The notes beneath the pieces are model-generated. The model was given only the letters and a program-made list of their open reading frames with translations, was not told the DNA's origin and searched no databases. Made by a program: the position numbers and the translations under genes. Source: Alphaproteobacteria bacterium (GTDB taxonomy: Bacteria > Pseudomonadota > Alphaproteobacteria > Bin65). Taken from it: a stretch of DNA of 64,000 nt. The stretch is from NCBI GenBank assembly GCA_022819985.1, contig JAJEGH010000004.1, forward strand, positions 155,856 through 219,855, written 5' to 3'. Below are positions 52,088-61,095 of the stretch, in pieces. Numbering within the stretch: the stretch's first letter is position 1; every line of letters begins with the position of its first letter.

Positions 52088-53350
52088 TCAGCCGCCACCG
52101 CGTTCCACGGGCGCTTCGAGCGCCTCCAGGACGGCGCGGGCGCAATAGACGCGGTTGCGCCGCCGCTCGCCGACGAGCGCGACGATTCCCGCATCCTCCA
52201 GCCGGTCGACGGCGCGCCGGGCCGTCGTGTATGCGACCCCCATTCTCCTGCCTATGTCCCGCACGGTCCAGAACGGGGTCTCGACGAACAGTCCCAGCAC
52301 CTCTTCCGCGCGCCCGGCTCTCGAACCGGCGAATCGGTCCAGCCAGCTTGCCAACAGGGCGTCGATTCGCGCGATGCGCGCAAGCGCGTCCTCAGCCTGC
52401 GAGCGGACGCCATCCAGGAAGTAGACCAGCCAGTCCTCCCACGCGCCGTTCTCGGTCACCGCGAGCAGATGGGCATAGTAGGCTTCTCTCGTGGCTTCGA
52501 AATATGCGCTCAGATAGAGGAGCGGGGACGGAAGCAGGCCGCGTTCCATCAACAGGAGCGTGATCAGCAGGCGCCCGACCCGGCCGTTGCCGTCGACGAA
52601 CGGATGTATCGCCTCGAATTGTGCGTGGGCCAGCGCCGTCTGCACGAGCGGCGGCAGATCCCTGTTGTGGAGAAATCGTTCCAGGGCGTAAAGGCACTCC
52701 GCCATTTCCTCGACCGGCGGCGGAACGTAGGTGGCGTCGTTCAATCCGCAACCGGGCGGCCCGATCCAGTTCTGGCTCCGGCGGAACTCTCCGGGAGCGG
52801 CAAAACCGCCTCGAACGCCCCGCATAAGCCGTTCGTGAAGTTCCCGAATGAATCGGAGCGAAAGCGGCAGGGTTTCCAGGCGCTCCAGCCCGAATTCGAG
52901 GGCGACGACATAATTGCCGACCTCGCGCAGGTCGGCTGCATCGCTCGCGCCGGTCGCGCCCGCTTCGACCGCGAGCAGTTCCGCCAAGGTTGTCCGGGTG
53001 CCTTCGATCCGGCTCGAAAGCACAGCCTCCCGGCGGACGAACGAACGGATGAAGAAGTGGGGATTCGGAAAGCGGCGGCCTTCGCCGGCAAGTCGCCCGA
53101 GCGCAAAATCGGCCTGCGAAAGCGCGGCTGTCAGCGCGCCGTCCCATTCGATGGGCGGCGGAAGCGGCGCCGGCACGAAGGCGAAGTACCCGCCGGGGCA
53201 ACGAACCCTGCGGCCGTGCGGCTTGTGACCTTTCCGGGATGCGGCTATTGCGGGGCCCTCTTGTTTTCGCCGGCGAAAACAACGCGCGCCAATATTAGCG
53301 AAAACACCGCATTTTGAAAATAACGATTGTTCACCGGGTCCGGGTTGCAC
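52088..53350 (-). CDS. Fic domain protein with N-terminal inhibitory motif and C-terminal winged helix
   Basis: A 420-residue Fic protein. PGGYFAFVPAPLPPPIEWD is the usual beginning of this class. LSSRIEGT (about 111-118) matches the inhibitory [S/T]xxxE[G/N] motif. HPFVDGNGRVGR (about 252-263) is the catalytic Fic motif, which transfers AMP to target proteins. About residues 350-415 form a winged helix (WTVRDIGRRMGVAYTTARRAVDRLEDAGIV). The only canonical start is ATG 53350, which forces a 22-bp perfect palindrome into codons 23-30. The true start may be a non-standard codon nearer PGGY. It is 30 bp downstream of aapP on the same strand. Confidence 0.88.
   Translation of the reverse strand: MQPGPGEQSLFSKCGVFANIGARCFRRRKQEGPAIAASRKGHKPHGRRVRCPGGYFAFVPAPLPPPIEWDGALTAALSQADFALGRLAGEGRRFPNPHFFIRSFVRREAVLSSRIEGTRTTLAELLAVEAGATGASDAADLREVGNYVVALEFGLERLETLPLSLRFIRELHERLMRGVRGGFAAPGEFRRSQNWIGPPGCGLNDATYVPPPVEEMAECLYALERFLHNRDLPPLVQTALAHAQFEAIHPFVDGNGRVGRLLITLLLMERGLLPSPLLYLSAYFEATREAYYAHLLAVTENGAWEDWLVYFLDGVRSQAEDALARIARIDALLASWLDRFAGSRAGRAEEVLGLFVETPFWTVRDIGRRMGVAYTTARRAVDRLEDAGIVALVGERRRNRVYCARAVLEALEAPVERGGG
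53261..53282. promoter_or_regulatory. 22-bp perfect palindrome at the 5' end of the fic gene
   Basis: TTGTTTTCGCC and GGCGAAAACAA are perfectly complementary with no spacer. A third half-site GCGAAAACA lies at 53298-53306. The position just before the conserved part of the Fic protein suggests an operator for its own winged helix. Confidence 0.65.
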
Positions 53351-53380
53351 TTCCCGGCACGGTTGGCCAGGCCGCCCCGC

Positions 53381-54121
53381 CTACTTGTCGAGTATCTGGC
53401 TGAGGAACAGCTTGGTGCGGTCGGATTGCGGGTTGTTGAAGAATTCGGACGGGGTGTTCTGCTCGACGATCTGGCCCTGGTCCATGAAGATCACCCGGTC
53501 GGCGACCTGGGAGGCGAAGCCCATCTCGTGGGTCACGACCAGCATGGTCATGCCGGATTCGGCGAGATCGACCATCACGTCGAGCACCTCCTTGATCATC
53601 TCCGGATCGAGGGCCGAGGTCGGCTCGTCGAACAGCATGATGTTGGGCTCCATGCACAGCGACCGGGCGATCGCGACGCGCTGCTGCTGGCCGCCGGAGA
53701 GCTGGCCGGGATACTTGCCGGCCTGCTCCGGGATCTTGACCCGTTCGAGATAGCGGTGCGCCAGCGCCTCGGCCTCGTCGCGCGGCGTCTTGCGCACCCA
53801 GATCGGCGCGATGCACAGGTTTTCCAGCACGGTGAGATGCGGGAACAGGTTGAACTGCTGGAACACCATGCCGACCTCGCGGCGGATGGTGTCGATATTC
53901 TTGAGGTCCCGGGTCAGCTCCGTGCCGTCGATGACGATCGTGCCCTCCTGATGCTCCTCCAGCCGGTTGATGCAGCGGATCAGCGTCGACTTGCCGGAGC
54001 CCGAAGGTCCGCAGATCACGATTTTCTCGCGCTGCTCGACGGTGAGATCGATGTCGCGCAGCACATGGAACGAGCCGAACCACTTGTTGAGCCCCTCGAT
54101 CCGGATGATCGGTTCGGCCAT
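53381..54121 (-). CDS. aapP: General L-amino acid ABC transporter, ATP-binding subunit
   Basis: A 246-residue ABC ATPase. [23 protein letters not shown] is Walker A and the polar amino acid class segment, [15 protein letters not shown] the signature, and [15 protein letters not shown]alker [11 protein letters not shown] opens the domain. It energises uptake through AapQ and AapM. It starts 3 bp after the aapM stop. Confidence 0.95.
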   Translation of the reverse strand: MAEPIIRIEGLNKWFGSFHVLRDIDLTVEQREKIVICGPSGSGKSTLIRCINRLEEHQEGTIVIDGTELTRDLKNIDTIRREVGMVFQQFNLFPHLTVLENLCIAPIWVRKTPRDEAEALAHRYLERVKIPEQAGKYPGQLSGGQQQRVAIARSLCMEPNIMLFDEPTSALDPEMIKEVLDVMVDLAESGMTMLVVTHEMGFASQVADRVIFMDQGQIVEQNTPSEFFNNPQSDRTKLFLSQILDK

Positions 54122-54124
54122 CGG

Positions 54125-55237
54125 TCATTCCCTCCTTTCGGTATCGAGCCGCTTTTCCAGATGGATCGAATAGCGCGACATGGAAAAGCAGGCGACGAAG
54201 AAGAACAGCGCGATGAAGACATAGGCCTCGGTCGACAGGCCGAGCCAGTCGGGGTTCGACACCATCGCGTTGCCGATGCCAAGGATGTCGAACAGGCCGA
54301 TGATGATGACCAGCGTGGTGTCCTTGAACAGGCCGATAAAGGTGTTGACGATGCCCGGGATCGAGATTTTCAGCGCTTGGGGCAGGACGATCAGCCCCAT
54401 CATCTGCCAGTAGCGCAACCCGAGCGCCTGCGCCGCCTCGTACTGGCCGCGCGGGATCGCCTGCAGCCCGCCGCGGATCACTTCGGCCATGTAGGCCGAG
54501 GCGAACGCCGTCACCATGACGATGACCCGGATCAGCGAGTCGAGCGTCACATCGGGCGGCAGGAAGATCGGCAGGATGATGTTCGAGACGAACAGCAGCG
54601 TGATCAGCGGCACGCCGCGCACGGTCTCGATAAAGCAGATGCACAGGACGCGAATGACCGGCAGGCGCGAGCGGCGGCCGAGCGCGAGCAGGATGCCGAC
54701 CGGCAGGGACAGCACGATGCCGGCCAGCCCGACCGTCAGGTTCAGCATGAAGCCGCCGAACTTGTCGGTCGGCACGCCTTCGAGCCCGATGCCGCCGACC
54801 AGCAGGAAGGTCGCGACCACCGGATAGGCCAGCGAGAACCAGCGCAGCTGGCGCGCGAAGGGCACGCCCTCGAACAGCAACGGCGCCAGCGCCGGGATCA
54901 GCAGGACGACGGCGAGATCGACCCGCCAGGTCTGATCCGCCGTATAGAAACCGTAGAGGAACTGGTCGATGCGCTGGTCGACCCAGGCCCAGCAGGCGCC
55001 GCTGCTCGTGCAGGCGAAGCGGTTGTCGCCGGCGGTGTCGGCATTGACGAACGCCCAGTCGATCAGGGCCGGTACCATCAGCCACAGCAGATAGAACGCG
55101 ATCAGCGTAAATGCGGCGTTGATCCAGCTCGAGAACAGGTTGGCGCGCAGCCATCCGACGATGCCGACGGTCGTGACCGGCGCCGCGCGCTCGGGCAGCA
55201 TCTCGGCCTGGCTGCGATGGAAGGGCTGCGCCGTCAT
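54125..55237 (-). CDS. aapM: General L-amino acid ABC transporter, permease AapM
   Basis: A 370-residue permease. The binding-protein-dependent transport motif is EVIRGGLQAIPRGQYEAAQALGL (about 242-264). Eight or so hydrophobic segments and a periplasmic insert near residue 60 agree with AapM. It overlaps aapQ by 4 bp. ETVRGVPLITLLF is another family marker. Confidence 0.94.
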   Translation of the reverse strand: MTAQPFHRSQAEMLPERAAPVTTVGIVGWLRANLFSSWINAAFTLIAFYLLWLMVPALIDWAFVNADTAGDNRFACTSSGACWAWVDQRIDQFLYGFYTADQTWRVDLAVVLLIPALAPLLFEGVPFARQLRWFSLAYPVVATFLLVGGIGLEGVPTDKFGGFMLNLTVGLAGIVLSLPVGILLALGRRSRLPVIRVLCICFIETVRGVPLITLLFVSNIILPIFLPPDVTLDSLIRVIVMVTAFASAYMAEVIRGGLQAIPRGQYEAAQALGLRYWQMMGLIVLPQALKISIPGIVNTFIGLFKDTTLVIIIGLFDILGIGNAMVSNPDWLGLSTEAYVFIALFFFVACFSMSRYSIHLEKRLDTERRE

Positions 55238-56505
55238 CGCTCAACCAGCGCGATGCGCCTGTTGTACCAGTTCATGTACATGGACGTGAGCAGGCTCAGG
55301 CCGAGATAGAACACCATCCAGATGCCCACCACTTCGAGGGCCTGTCCCGACTGGTTCAGGATCGTGCCGCCGATCGACACCAACTCCTGATGACCGATCG
55401 CGATGGCCAGCGAGGAGTTCTTGGTGAGATTGAGATACTGGCTGGTCAGCGGCGGGATGATGACCCTGAGCGCCTGCGGGATCACGATCAGCCGCATGGT
55501 CTGGCCGGGCCGCAGCCCGAGAGATCCCGCCGCTTCCGTCTGGCCCTTGCCGACCGACAGGATCCCGGCGCGCACGATTTCCGAGATGAAGGCGCCGGTA
55601 TAGGTCGACAGCGCAATCCACAGCGCCAGCAGCTCCGGCGTCACGTTGAAGCCGCCGCGGAAATTGAACCGGGTCGCCTTGGGCACGTCCCAGGCGAGCG
55701 GCGCTCCGGCAAACCAGTAGACCAGGGCCGGCAGGCCGACGATCAGGGCCAGCCCGGCCCAGAAGACGGGAAAGCGCTCGCCCGAGACGTTCTGGCGGCG
55801 TTTGCTCCAGTGCGAGACCAGGATCGCGGCGACAGCGCCGCAGAGGAAGGCGACAAAGACCCACTCGAAGCCCGGTTCGAGCAGCGGCGCCGGCAGGCGC
55901 ACGCCGCGATTGCTGAGGAAGATCGAATCGCCGATGGAGAGGCTTTCCCGCACCTTCGGCAAACCGGTGAGCAGAACCCACCAGAAGATGATCTGGAGCA
56001 GCACCGGCACGTTGCGGGTGATCTCGACCCACGCGCCGACCATCCGGCTCAGCAGGAAATTGGGCGACAGGCGCAGGATGCCGGCAAAGAACCCGATCGC
56101 CGTCGCCAGGACGATTCCCATCGCCGAGACGAGCACCGTGTTCAGCATGCCGACGATCAGCGCGCGGCCGAAGGTCGAGGTCGAGCTGTACTCGATCAGC
56201 TTCTGGTTGATGTCGAAGAAGGCCTGGTCGAACAGAAACCCGAAGCCCGAGGCGAGCCCGGCGCGCTGCAGGTTGGCGATCGTGTTGGAAACGATAAAGG
56301 CGACGACCAGCGCCAGGCCGAGAATGACCAGCAACTGGTAGATCAGGCCGCGCGAACGCTCGTCGAACCAGAGACGCAGCCACTCCTGACCGGCGGTCCG
56401 CTGGGCGGATGCGTTCCGGGCCATGTTCGGTGTAGCCGGTGTCGTGTCGCGGGAGGCGAATTCGGAAGCGGACGGGGTGTCCGCGCCGGCAACCGGCGCA
56501 GACAC
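55234..56505 (-). CDS. aapQ: General L-amino acid ABC transporter, permease AapQ
   Basis: A 423-residue permease. EITRNVPVLLQIIFWW and EIVRAGILSVGKGQTEAAGSLGLRPGQTMRLIVIPQALRVIIPPLTSQYLNL are the membrane-ABC hallmarks. The first 35 residues from GTG 56505 are low complexity; a start at MARNASAQ (56424) is possible. It follows aapJ by 20 bp. Confidence 0.93.
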   Translation of the reverse strand: MSAPVAGADTPSASEFASRDTTPATPNMARNASAQRTAGQEWLRLWFDERSRGLIYQLLVILGLALVVAFIVSNTIANLQRAGLASGFGFLFDQAFFDINQKLIEYSSTSTFGRALIVGMLNTVLVSAMGIVLATAIGFFAGILRLSPNFLLSRMVGAWVEITRNVPVLLQIIFWWVLLTGLPKVRESLSIGDSIFLSNRGVRLPAPLLEPGFEWVFVAFLCGAVAAILVSHWSKRRQNVSGERFPVFWAGLALIVGLPALVYWFAGAPLAWDVPKATRFNFRGGFNVTPELLALWIALSTYTGAFISEIVRAGILSVGKGQTEAAGSLGLRPGQTMRLIVIPQALRVIIPPLTSQYLNLTKNSSLAIAIGHQELVSIGGTILNQSGQALEVVGIWMVFYLGLSLLTSMYMNWYNRRIALVER

Positions 56506-56525
56506 CCCCGTCGCGTATCAGCGCA

Positions 56526-57548
56526 TCAGCGCATCGGCGGCGCGTAGAGGATTCCGCCGTTGGTGTACAGGGCGTTCAGACCCCGCGCGAGACCCAGCGG
56601 CGTCTTCGTGCCGAGATAGCGTTCATAGATCTCGGCGTAGTTGCCCTCGGCCTTGAGCACGTCGACCGCCCAGGTCTTGCGCAGCCCGAGCATGGCGCCG
56701 AGCGAGCCCTCGGTCCCGAGCATCCGGTTGATCTCGGGATTGTCGATGGCTTTCGCGGCCAGCTTGTCGACGTTGGCGGACGTGACGCCGTATTCCTCGG
56801 CGTTGATCAGCACGTTGAGCGTCCAGCGCGCGATGTCCGCCCACTGGTCGTCGCCCTGCCGCACCAGCGGACCGAGCGGCTCTTTCGAGATGATCTCCGG
56901 GAACACCATGTGGGCGTCCGGGTCCTTGAACGTCGTCTTGGTCGCGGCCAGGCCCGAGGCATCCGTCGTGTAGACGTCGCACCGCTCGGCGACATAGGCC
57001 TTGCGGGCTTCCTCGTTGGTCTCGATCGGCACCGGCTCATACTTGATCTTGTTGACGCGGAAGAAATCCGCGAGATTGAGCTCGGTCGTGGTGCCGGTCT
57101 GGATGCAGACCGAGGCGCCGTCGAGTTCCTTGGCCGATTTCACGCCCAGCGCCTTGCGGCCGATGAAGCCCTGGCCGTCATAGTAGCTGACGCCGATGAA
57201 GGTGAAGCCGAGGTCGACATCGCGCGAAAAGGTCCAGGTCGTGTTGCGCGACAGGACGTCGATTTCGCCGGCCGCCAGCGCGGGGAACCGGTTCTTGCCG
57301 GTGAGGTTGACGTATTTCACCTTGTCGGGATCGCCGAACACGGCCGCCGCGAGGGCGCGGCAATAGGCAACGTCGAACCCGGTCCACTTGCCCTTGTCGT
57401 CGGTGTAGGCGAAGCCCGGCAGGCCGGTATTGATGCCGCACTTGAGCACGCCGGCCTTCTTGATGTCGTCGAGCGTGGCGGCGTGGGCCGCGCCCGCGAC
57501 GAGGAGCGCCGCTGCACCGGCAACGGCCGTTTTGAGAAAGGAATTCAT
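56526..57548 (-). CDS. aapJ: General L-amino acid ABC transporter, periplasmic binding protein
   Basis: A 340-residue binding protein. The signal peptide is MNSFLKTAVAGAAALLVAGAAHA. TLDDIKKAGVLKCGINTGLPGFAYTDDKGKWTGFDVAYCRALAAAVFGD is the AapJ/BztA opening. LSRNTTWTFSRDVDLGFTF and SVCIQTGTTTELNLADFF continue the family match. ATG 57548 has GGGGAAG upstream. It is the first gene of aapJQMP and recognises a broad range of L-amino acids. Confidence 0.95.
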   Translation of the reverse strand: MNSFLKTAVAGAAALLVAGAAHAATLDDIKKAGVLKCGINTGLPGFAYTDDKGKWTGFDVAYCRALAAAVFGDPDKVKYVNLTGKNRFPALAAGEIDVLSRNTTWTFSRDVDLGFTFIGVSYYDGQGFIGRKALGVKSAKELDGASVCIQTGTTTELNLADFFRVNKIKYEPVPIETNEEARKAYVAERCDVYTTDASGLAATKTTFKDPDAHMVFPEIISKEPLGPLVRQGDDQWADIARWTLNVLINAEEYGVTSANVDKLAAKAIDNPEINRMLGTEGSLGAMLGLRKTWAVDVLKAEGNYAEIYERYLGTKTPLGLARGLNALYTNGGILYAPPMR

Positions 57549-57694
57549 TTTCTTCCCCTGTATTTGCCGAGAGTTTATTGCCGGTATTAGCTGCCCGGAC
57601 CGGACCGGCATTCCCGTTTCGGGCCTACAAATCACAACGCGACGCCCATTCCTCCTTCGTACGGCGGAATGAGGCGCATTGCAGACCGGTAGAC

Positions 57695-57724
57695 CTATAC
57701 GATAAGCGATTGCGGCCATTGCAA
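57695..57724 (-). promoter_or_regulatory. Candidate promoter for the aap operon
   Basis: On the minus strand TTGCAA (57724-57719) and GTATAG (57700-57695) are 18 bases apart, about 150 bp before aapJ, in the 287-bp divergent region shared with metC. No operator is obvious. Confidence 0.35.
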
Positions 57725-57835
57725 GCAACATGCCGCGTCGGTCAGTTCACTCCGAATTTAACACTCGCCGGAGTCCGAAACCCGTCGTTGCCGAACAGCG
57801 GATACCCGGCCGGACCGGCCCTTCCAGGATTTGCC

Positions 57836-59002
57836 ATGAAAACAGAAACCAGGATCGTCAGCGCCGGCCGCCATCCGGAAGATCATTTCGGCGCGGTCAA
57901 CCCGCCGGCCTATCGCGCGTCCACGATCGTCCGCCGCTCCCTGGCGGAATGGCGGGAAGTTCGCACCCGCATCTTCGACGACGTGGTCTACGGCCGGTTC
58001 GGCACGCCGACCACGAAGGCCTTCGAGGAAGCGGTCGCCGCGCTCGAAAATGCGGACCGGGCGGTCGCCGTGTCGTCCGGCATGGCGGGCTGCACGGCCG
58101 CCATTCTGTCCGCGCTCAGGGGCGGCGATCATTTTCTGGTCAGCGACAGCGCGTACCAGCCGGTGCGCAAGCTGGCCGAGAATTTCCTGAAGCCCTTCGG
58201 CATCGAGACGACCTATTACGACCCGGCGATCGGCGCCGGCATAGCCGGGCTGATCCGCCCGAACACCCGCCTGATCTGGCTCGAAGCGCCGGGCTCCCAG
58301 ACCATGGAGATGCAGGATATCCCCGCGATAACCGCGGTTGCCCGCGAGCGCGGCATCCGGACCGGCATCGACAATACCTGGGCGACCCCCTTCTTTTTCA
58401 AGCCGCTGGATTTCGGCGTCGACCTGTCGGTCAATGCGGCGACCAAGTATCTGGTCGGCCATTCGGACGCCATGCTGGGCGTCGTCTCCATGCGCGCCGA
58501 CCTGTTCGAGAAGGTCAAGATCACCGCCAATTCGATGGGCAGCTGCCCCGGTTCCGAGGAATGTTATCTCGGCTTGCGCGGCCTGCGCACGCTTGCCGTG
58601 CGCCTCAGGCAGCATGAAGAGAATGCGCTGCGCCTCGCGCAATGGTTCCAGGCGCGGCCCGAGGTCAACCGCGTGCTCTACCCAGCCCTGCCGGACGATC
58701 CGGGCCACGCGCTCTGGAAGCGCGATTTTTCCGGCGCGTCGGGCCTGTTCTCGGTGATTCTCGAGCCGGCGAGCGAAGCGCAGGTCGCCGCCATGGTCGA
58801 CGGGCTGGACTATTTCGGCCTCGGCGCGAGCTGGGGCGGCTACGAGAGCCTCGTCATGCCCTTCGACCCGACGGCCTACCGCACCGCCACCGAATGGCGC
58901 GCCGCCGGCCCCTGCCTGCGCTTCCATATCGGCCTGGAAAGCCCGGACGACCTGATCGCCGACCTGGAAGCCGGCTTCGCCCGCATGCGCGCCGTCGGGT
59001 AG
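57836..59002 (+). CDS. metC: Cystathionine beta-lyase
   Basis: A 388-residue PLP enzyme of the Cys/Met metabolism family. YGRFGTPTTKAFEEAVAALENADRAVAVSSGMAG (about 51-84) contains the PLP-phosphate contacts. The PLP Lys is in VNAATKYLVGHSD (about 199-211). SWGGYESLVMP (about 332-342) is characteristic of beta-lyases. It cleaves cystathionine to homocysteine, pyruvate and ammonia. ATG 57836 has AGGA upstream. Confidence 0.93.
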   Translation: MKTETRIVSAGRHPEDHFGAVNPPAYRASTIVRRSLAEWREVRTRIFDDVVYGRFGTPTTKAFEEAVAALENADRAVAVSSGMAGCTAAILSALRGGDHFLVSDSAYQPVRKLAENFLKPFGIETTYYDPAIGAGIAGLIRPNTRLIWLEAPGSQTMEMQDIPAITAVARERGIRTGIDNTWATPFFFKPLDFGVDLSVNAATKYLVGHSDAMLGVVSMRADLFEKVKITANSMGSCPGSEECYLGLRGLRTLAVRLRQHEENALRLAQWFQARPEVNRVLYPALPDDPGHALWKRDFSGASGLFSVILEPASEAQVAAMVDGLDYFGLGASWGGYESLVMPFDPTAYRTATEWRAAGPCLRFHIGLESPDDLIADLEAGFARMRAVG

Positions 59003-59088
59003 GCCGGGGAATTTCCGACCCGCCCCCGGACCGGGTTCCGGCAGCGGCGGCCCTTGCCTCCGGCCGGGACGATTCCTATGATCCAGCC

Positions 59089-59415
59089 ATGACCGAAGCC
59101 ATCGCCTTCGATACCCACCGATTCGTCAAGCGCCTGACGGAGTGCGGCTTTACCGAACGCCAGGCCGAGACCCTGGCCGAAGAGCATGTCGCCCTGCTCA
59201 ACGCCAATCTGGCGACGAAAGCCGACATCGCCCGGGTCGAAGCGCGGATCGAGTCGACCAAGGCGGGTATCGAGACCCTGCGGCAAGAAACGAAAGCCGA
59301 CATCGCCCGGGTCGAAGCGCGGATCGAGACGGCCAAGGCCGATACGCTGAAATGGATGATAGGGGCGATGGTTGCCCAGGGCGGGTTGATCGTCGCTCTG
59401 GTCAAGCTGCTGTAG
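59089..59415 (+). CDS. DUF1640-like coiled-coil protein with C-terminal membrane anchor
   Basis: A 108-residue protein from ATG 59089. [28 protein letters not shown] is the conserved DUF1640 head. Residues 43-86 are a coiled coil in which [13 protein letters not shown] occurs twice, encoded by a perfect 39-bp repeat (59215-59253 and 59290-59328). The last 20 residues ([19 protein letters not shown]) form a transmembrane helix. This layout is shared with mitochondrial calcium uniporter regulator-like proteins. The role in bacteria is unknown. Confidence 0.82.
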   Translation: MTEAIAFDTHRFVKRLTECGFTERQAETLAEEHVALLNANLATKADIARVEARIESTKAGIETLRQETKADIARVEARIETAKADTLKWMIGAMVAQGGLIVALVKLL

Positions 59416-59578
59416 CGCACCGGCGGAGGCCGTCCGCGGAGCCGCCGCCGCTGCGCCGCCCGGCCCCTTTCCCGGACATCCGGAAAACCCTAATCTCTCC
59501 GCGAACCGCGCCGGTTGCGCCCAGCCATCCCGAACGGGCGCCGGCCCTCCGGCCCGCCCTCACGAAGTCGAGCCCGCC

Positions 59579-60802
59579 ATGAACATCGCCCTGCCGCCGC
59601 AACAGATCGCCAAGGTCCCGCAGAACGCGCATCCGCCGTTCCAGTGGGACGATCCGTTCCTGCTCGACGGCCAGCTCACCGAAGACGAGCGCATGGTGCA
59701 GCAGACCGCCCGGCAATATTGCCGGGAGAAGCTGCAGCCGCGGGTGCTGGAGGCATTCCGCCACGAGCGCTTCGACCGGGAGATCATGACCGAATTCGGC
59801 GAACTCGGCCTGCTCGGCGCCACCCTGCCGGAGCGCTACGGCTGCGCCGGCATGAGCTATGTCGTCTACGGGCTGGTCGCGCGCGAGGTCGAGCGGGTCG
59901 ACAGCGGCTACCGCTCGGCGATGAGCGTCCAGTCGTCGCTGGTCATGCACCCGATCCACGCCTACGGCACCGAAGAGCAGCGCATGAAATACCTGCCGAA
60001 GCTGGCGACCGGCGAATGGGTCGGCTGTTTCGGCCTGACCGAGCCGGACCACGGCTCCGATCCCGGCTCGATGAAGGCCCGCGCGGTCGAGACGGCTGGC
60101 GGCTGGCGGCTCACCGGCGCCAAGATGTGGATCACGAACTCGCCGATCGCCGACGTCTTCGTCGTCTGGGCCAAGACCGAGGACGGCGCGATCCGCGGTT
60201 TCATCCTCGAAAAGGGCATGCCGGGCCTGTCGGCGCCGAAGATCGAGGGCAAGTTCTCGCTGCGCGCGTCGCTGACCGGCGAGATCGTCATGGACAATGT
60301 CGAGGTGCCGGAGGAGAACCTGCTGCCCAACGTCGCCGGGCTGGCCGGCCCGTTCGGCTGCCTCAACCGGGCGCGCTACGGCATCGCCTGGGGCGCGATG
60401 GGCGCGGCGGAGTTCTGCTGGCACGCGGCGCGGCAATACACGCTCGACCGCAAGCAGTTCGGCCGGCCGCTCGCCGCCGCCCAGCTGGTCCAGAAGAAGC
60501 TCGCCGACATGCAGACCGAGATCGCCATCGGCCTCCAGGCCGCCCTGCGCGTCGGCCGCATGTTCGACGAGGGCAGCCTGTCGCCGGAGGCGATTTCGCT
60601 GGTCAAGCGCAATAATTGCGGCAAGGCGCTCGACATCGCCCGGACCGCGCGCGACATGCACGGCGGCAACGGCATCGCCGACGAGTTCCACGTCATCCGC
60701 CACCTGATGAACCTGGAGACCGTCAACACCTACGAAGGCACCCACGACGTCCACGCCCTGATCCTCGGCCGGGCCCAGACGGGGATTCAGGCGTTTTCAT
60801 AG
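59579..60802 (+). CDS. gcdH: Glutaryl-CoA dehydrogenase
   Basis: A 407-residue acyl-CoA dehydrogenase. [37 protein letters not shown] and [26 protein letters not shown] are typical of glutaryl-CoA dehydrogenase, with the catalytic Glu in YEGT. It oxidises and decarboxylates glutaryl-CoA to crotonyl-CoA in lysine and tryptophan breakdown. The usual neighbouring CoA-transferase is not seen here. Confidence 0.93.
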   Translation: MNIALPPQQIAKVPQNAHPPFQWDDPFLLDGQLTEDERMVQQTARQYCREKLQPRVLEAFRHERFDREIMTEFGELGLLGATLPERYGCAGMSYVVYGLVAREVERVDSGYRSAMSVQSSLVMHPIHAYGTEEQRMKYLPKLATGEWVGCFGLTEPDHGSDPGSMKARAVETAGGWRLTGAKMWITNSPIADVFVVWAKTEDGAIRGFILEKGMPGLSAPKIEGKFSLRASLTGEIVMDNVEVPEENLLPNVAGLAGPFGCLNRARYGIAWGAMGAAEFCWHAARQYTLDRKQFGRPLAAAQLVQKKLADMQTEIAIGLQAALRVGRMFDEGSLSPEAISLVKRNNCGKALDIARTARDMHGGNGIADEFHVIRHLMNLETVNTYEGTHDVHALILGRAQTGIQAFS

Positions 60803-60893
60803 GGCGGCGCGCCCGTTTCCGTACGTCATTCCGGCGCGGGCGGTTGCCTCGCGCCTGCCCGAACCCGTCATCCCGGCCGAAACGCCCCCTCAT

Positions 60894-61018
60894 CGTCATC
60901 CCGACCGAGCGTAGCGAGCGGAGGGATCCCGGCTCGATCGTGGCAATGCTAAACCCGGAGTCCGGCGACGGGATTCCTCCACTTCGCGGACTGGCGTCCG
61001 CTCCGGTCGGAATGACGG
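60894..61018. repeat. Dispersed repeat family B, copy 1
   Basis: The unit begins CGTCATCCCGACCGAGCG, contains GGAGGGATCCCGGCTCGATC and CCCGGAGTCCGGCGACGGGA, and ends CCGGTCGGAATGACGG, so its ends are inverted repeats. A second, larger copy lies at 62748-62980. It occupies most of the gap between gcdH and the barrel protein gene. Confidence 0.85.
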
Positions 61019-61095
61019 AGGGAGGGGTTGCGCCCGGTTGATATAGCGGCTGAGGATTCGCTCGGCCCGCGAAATGGGTCCGCCGGCCGGCCGGC

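Noticed and set aside
53351..53380. Separate promoter between aapP and the fic gene
   Set aside because: Only 30 bp separate the aapP stop from the earliest fic start and no promoter elements are visible there. The palindrome lies further downstream.
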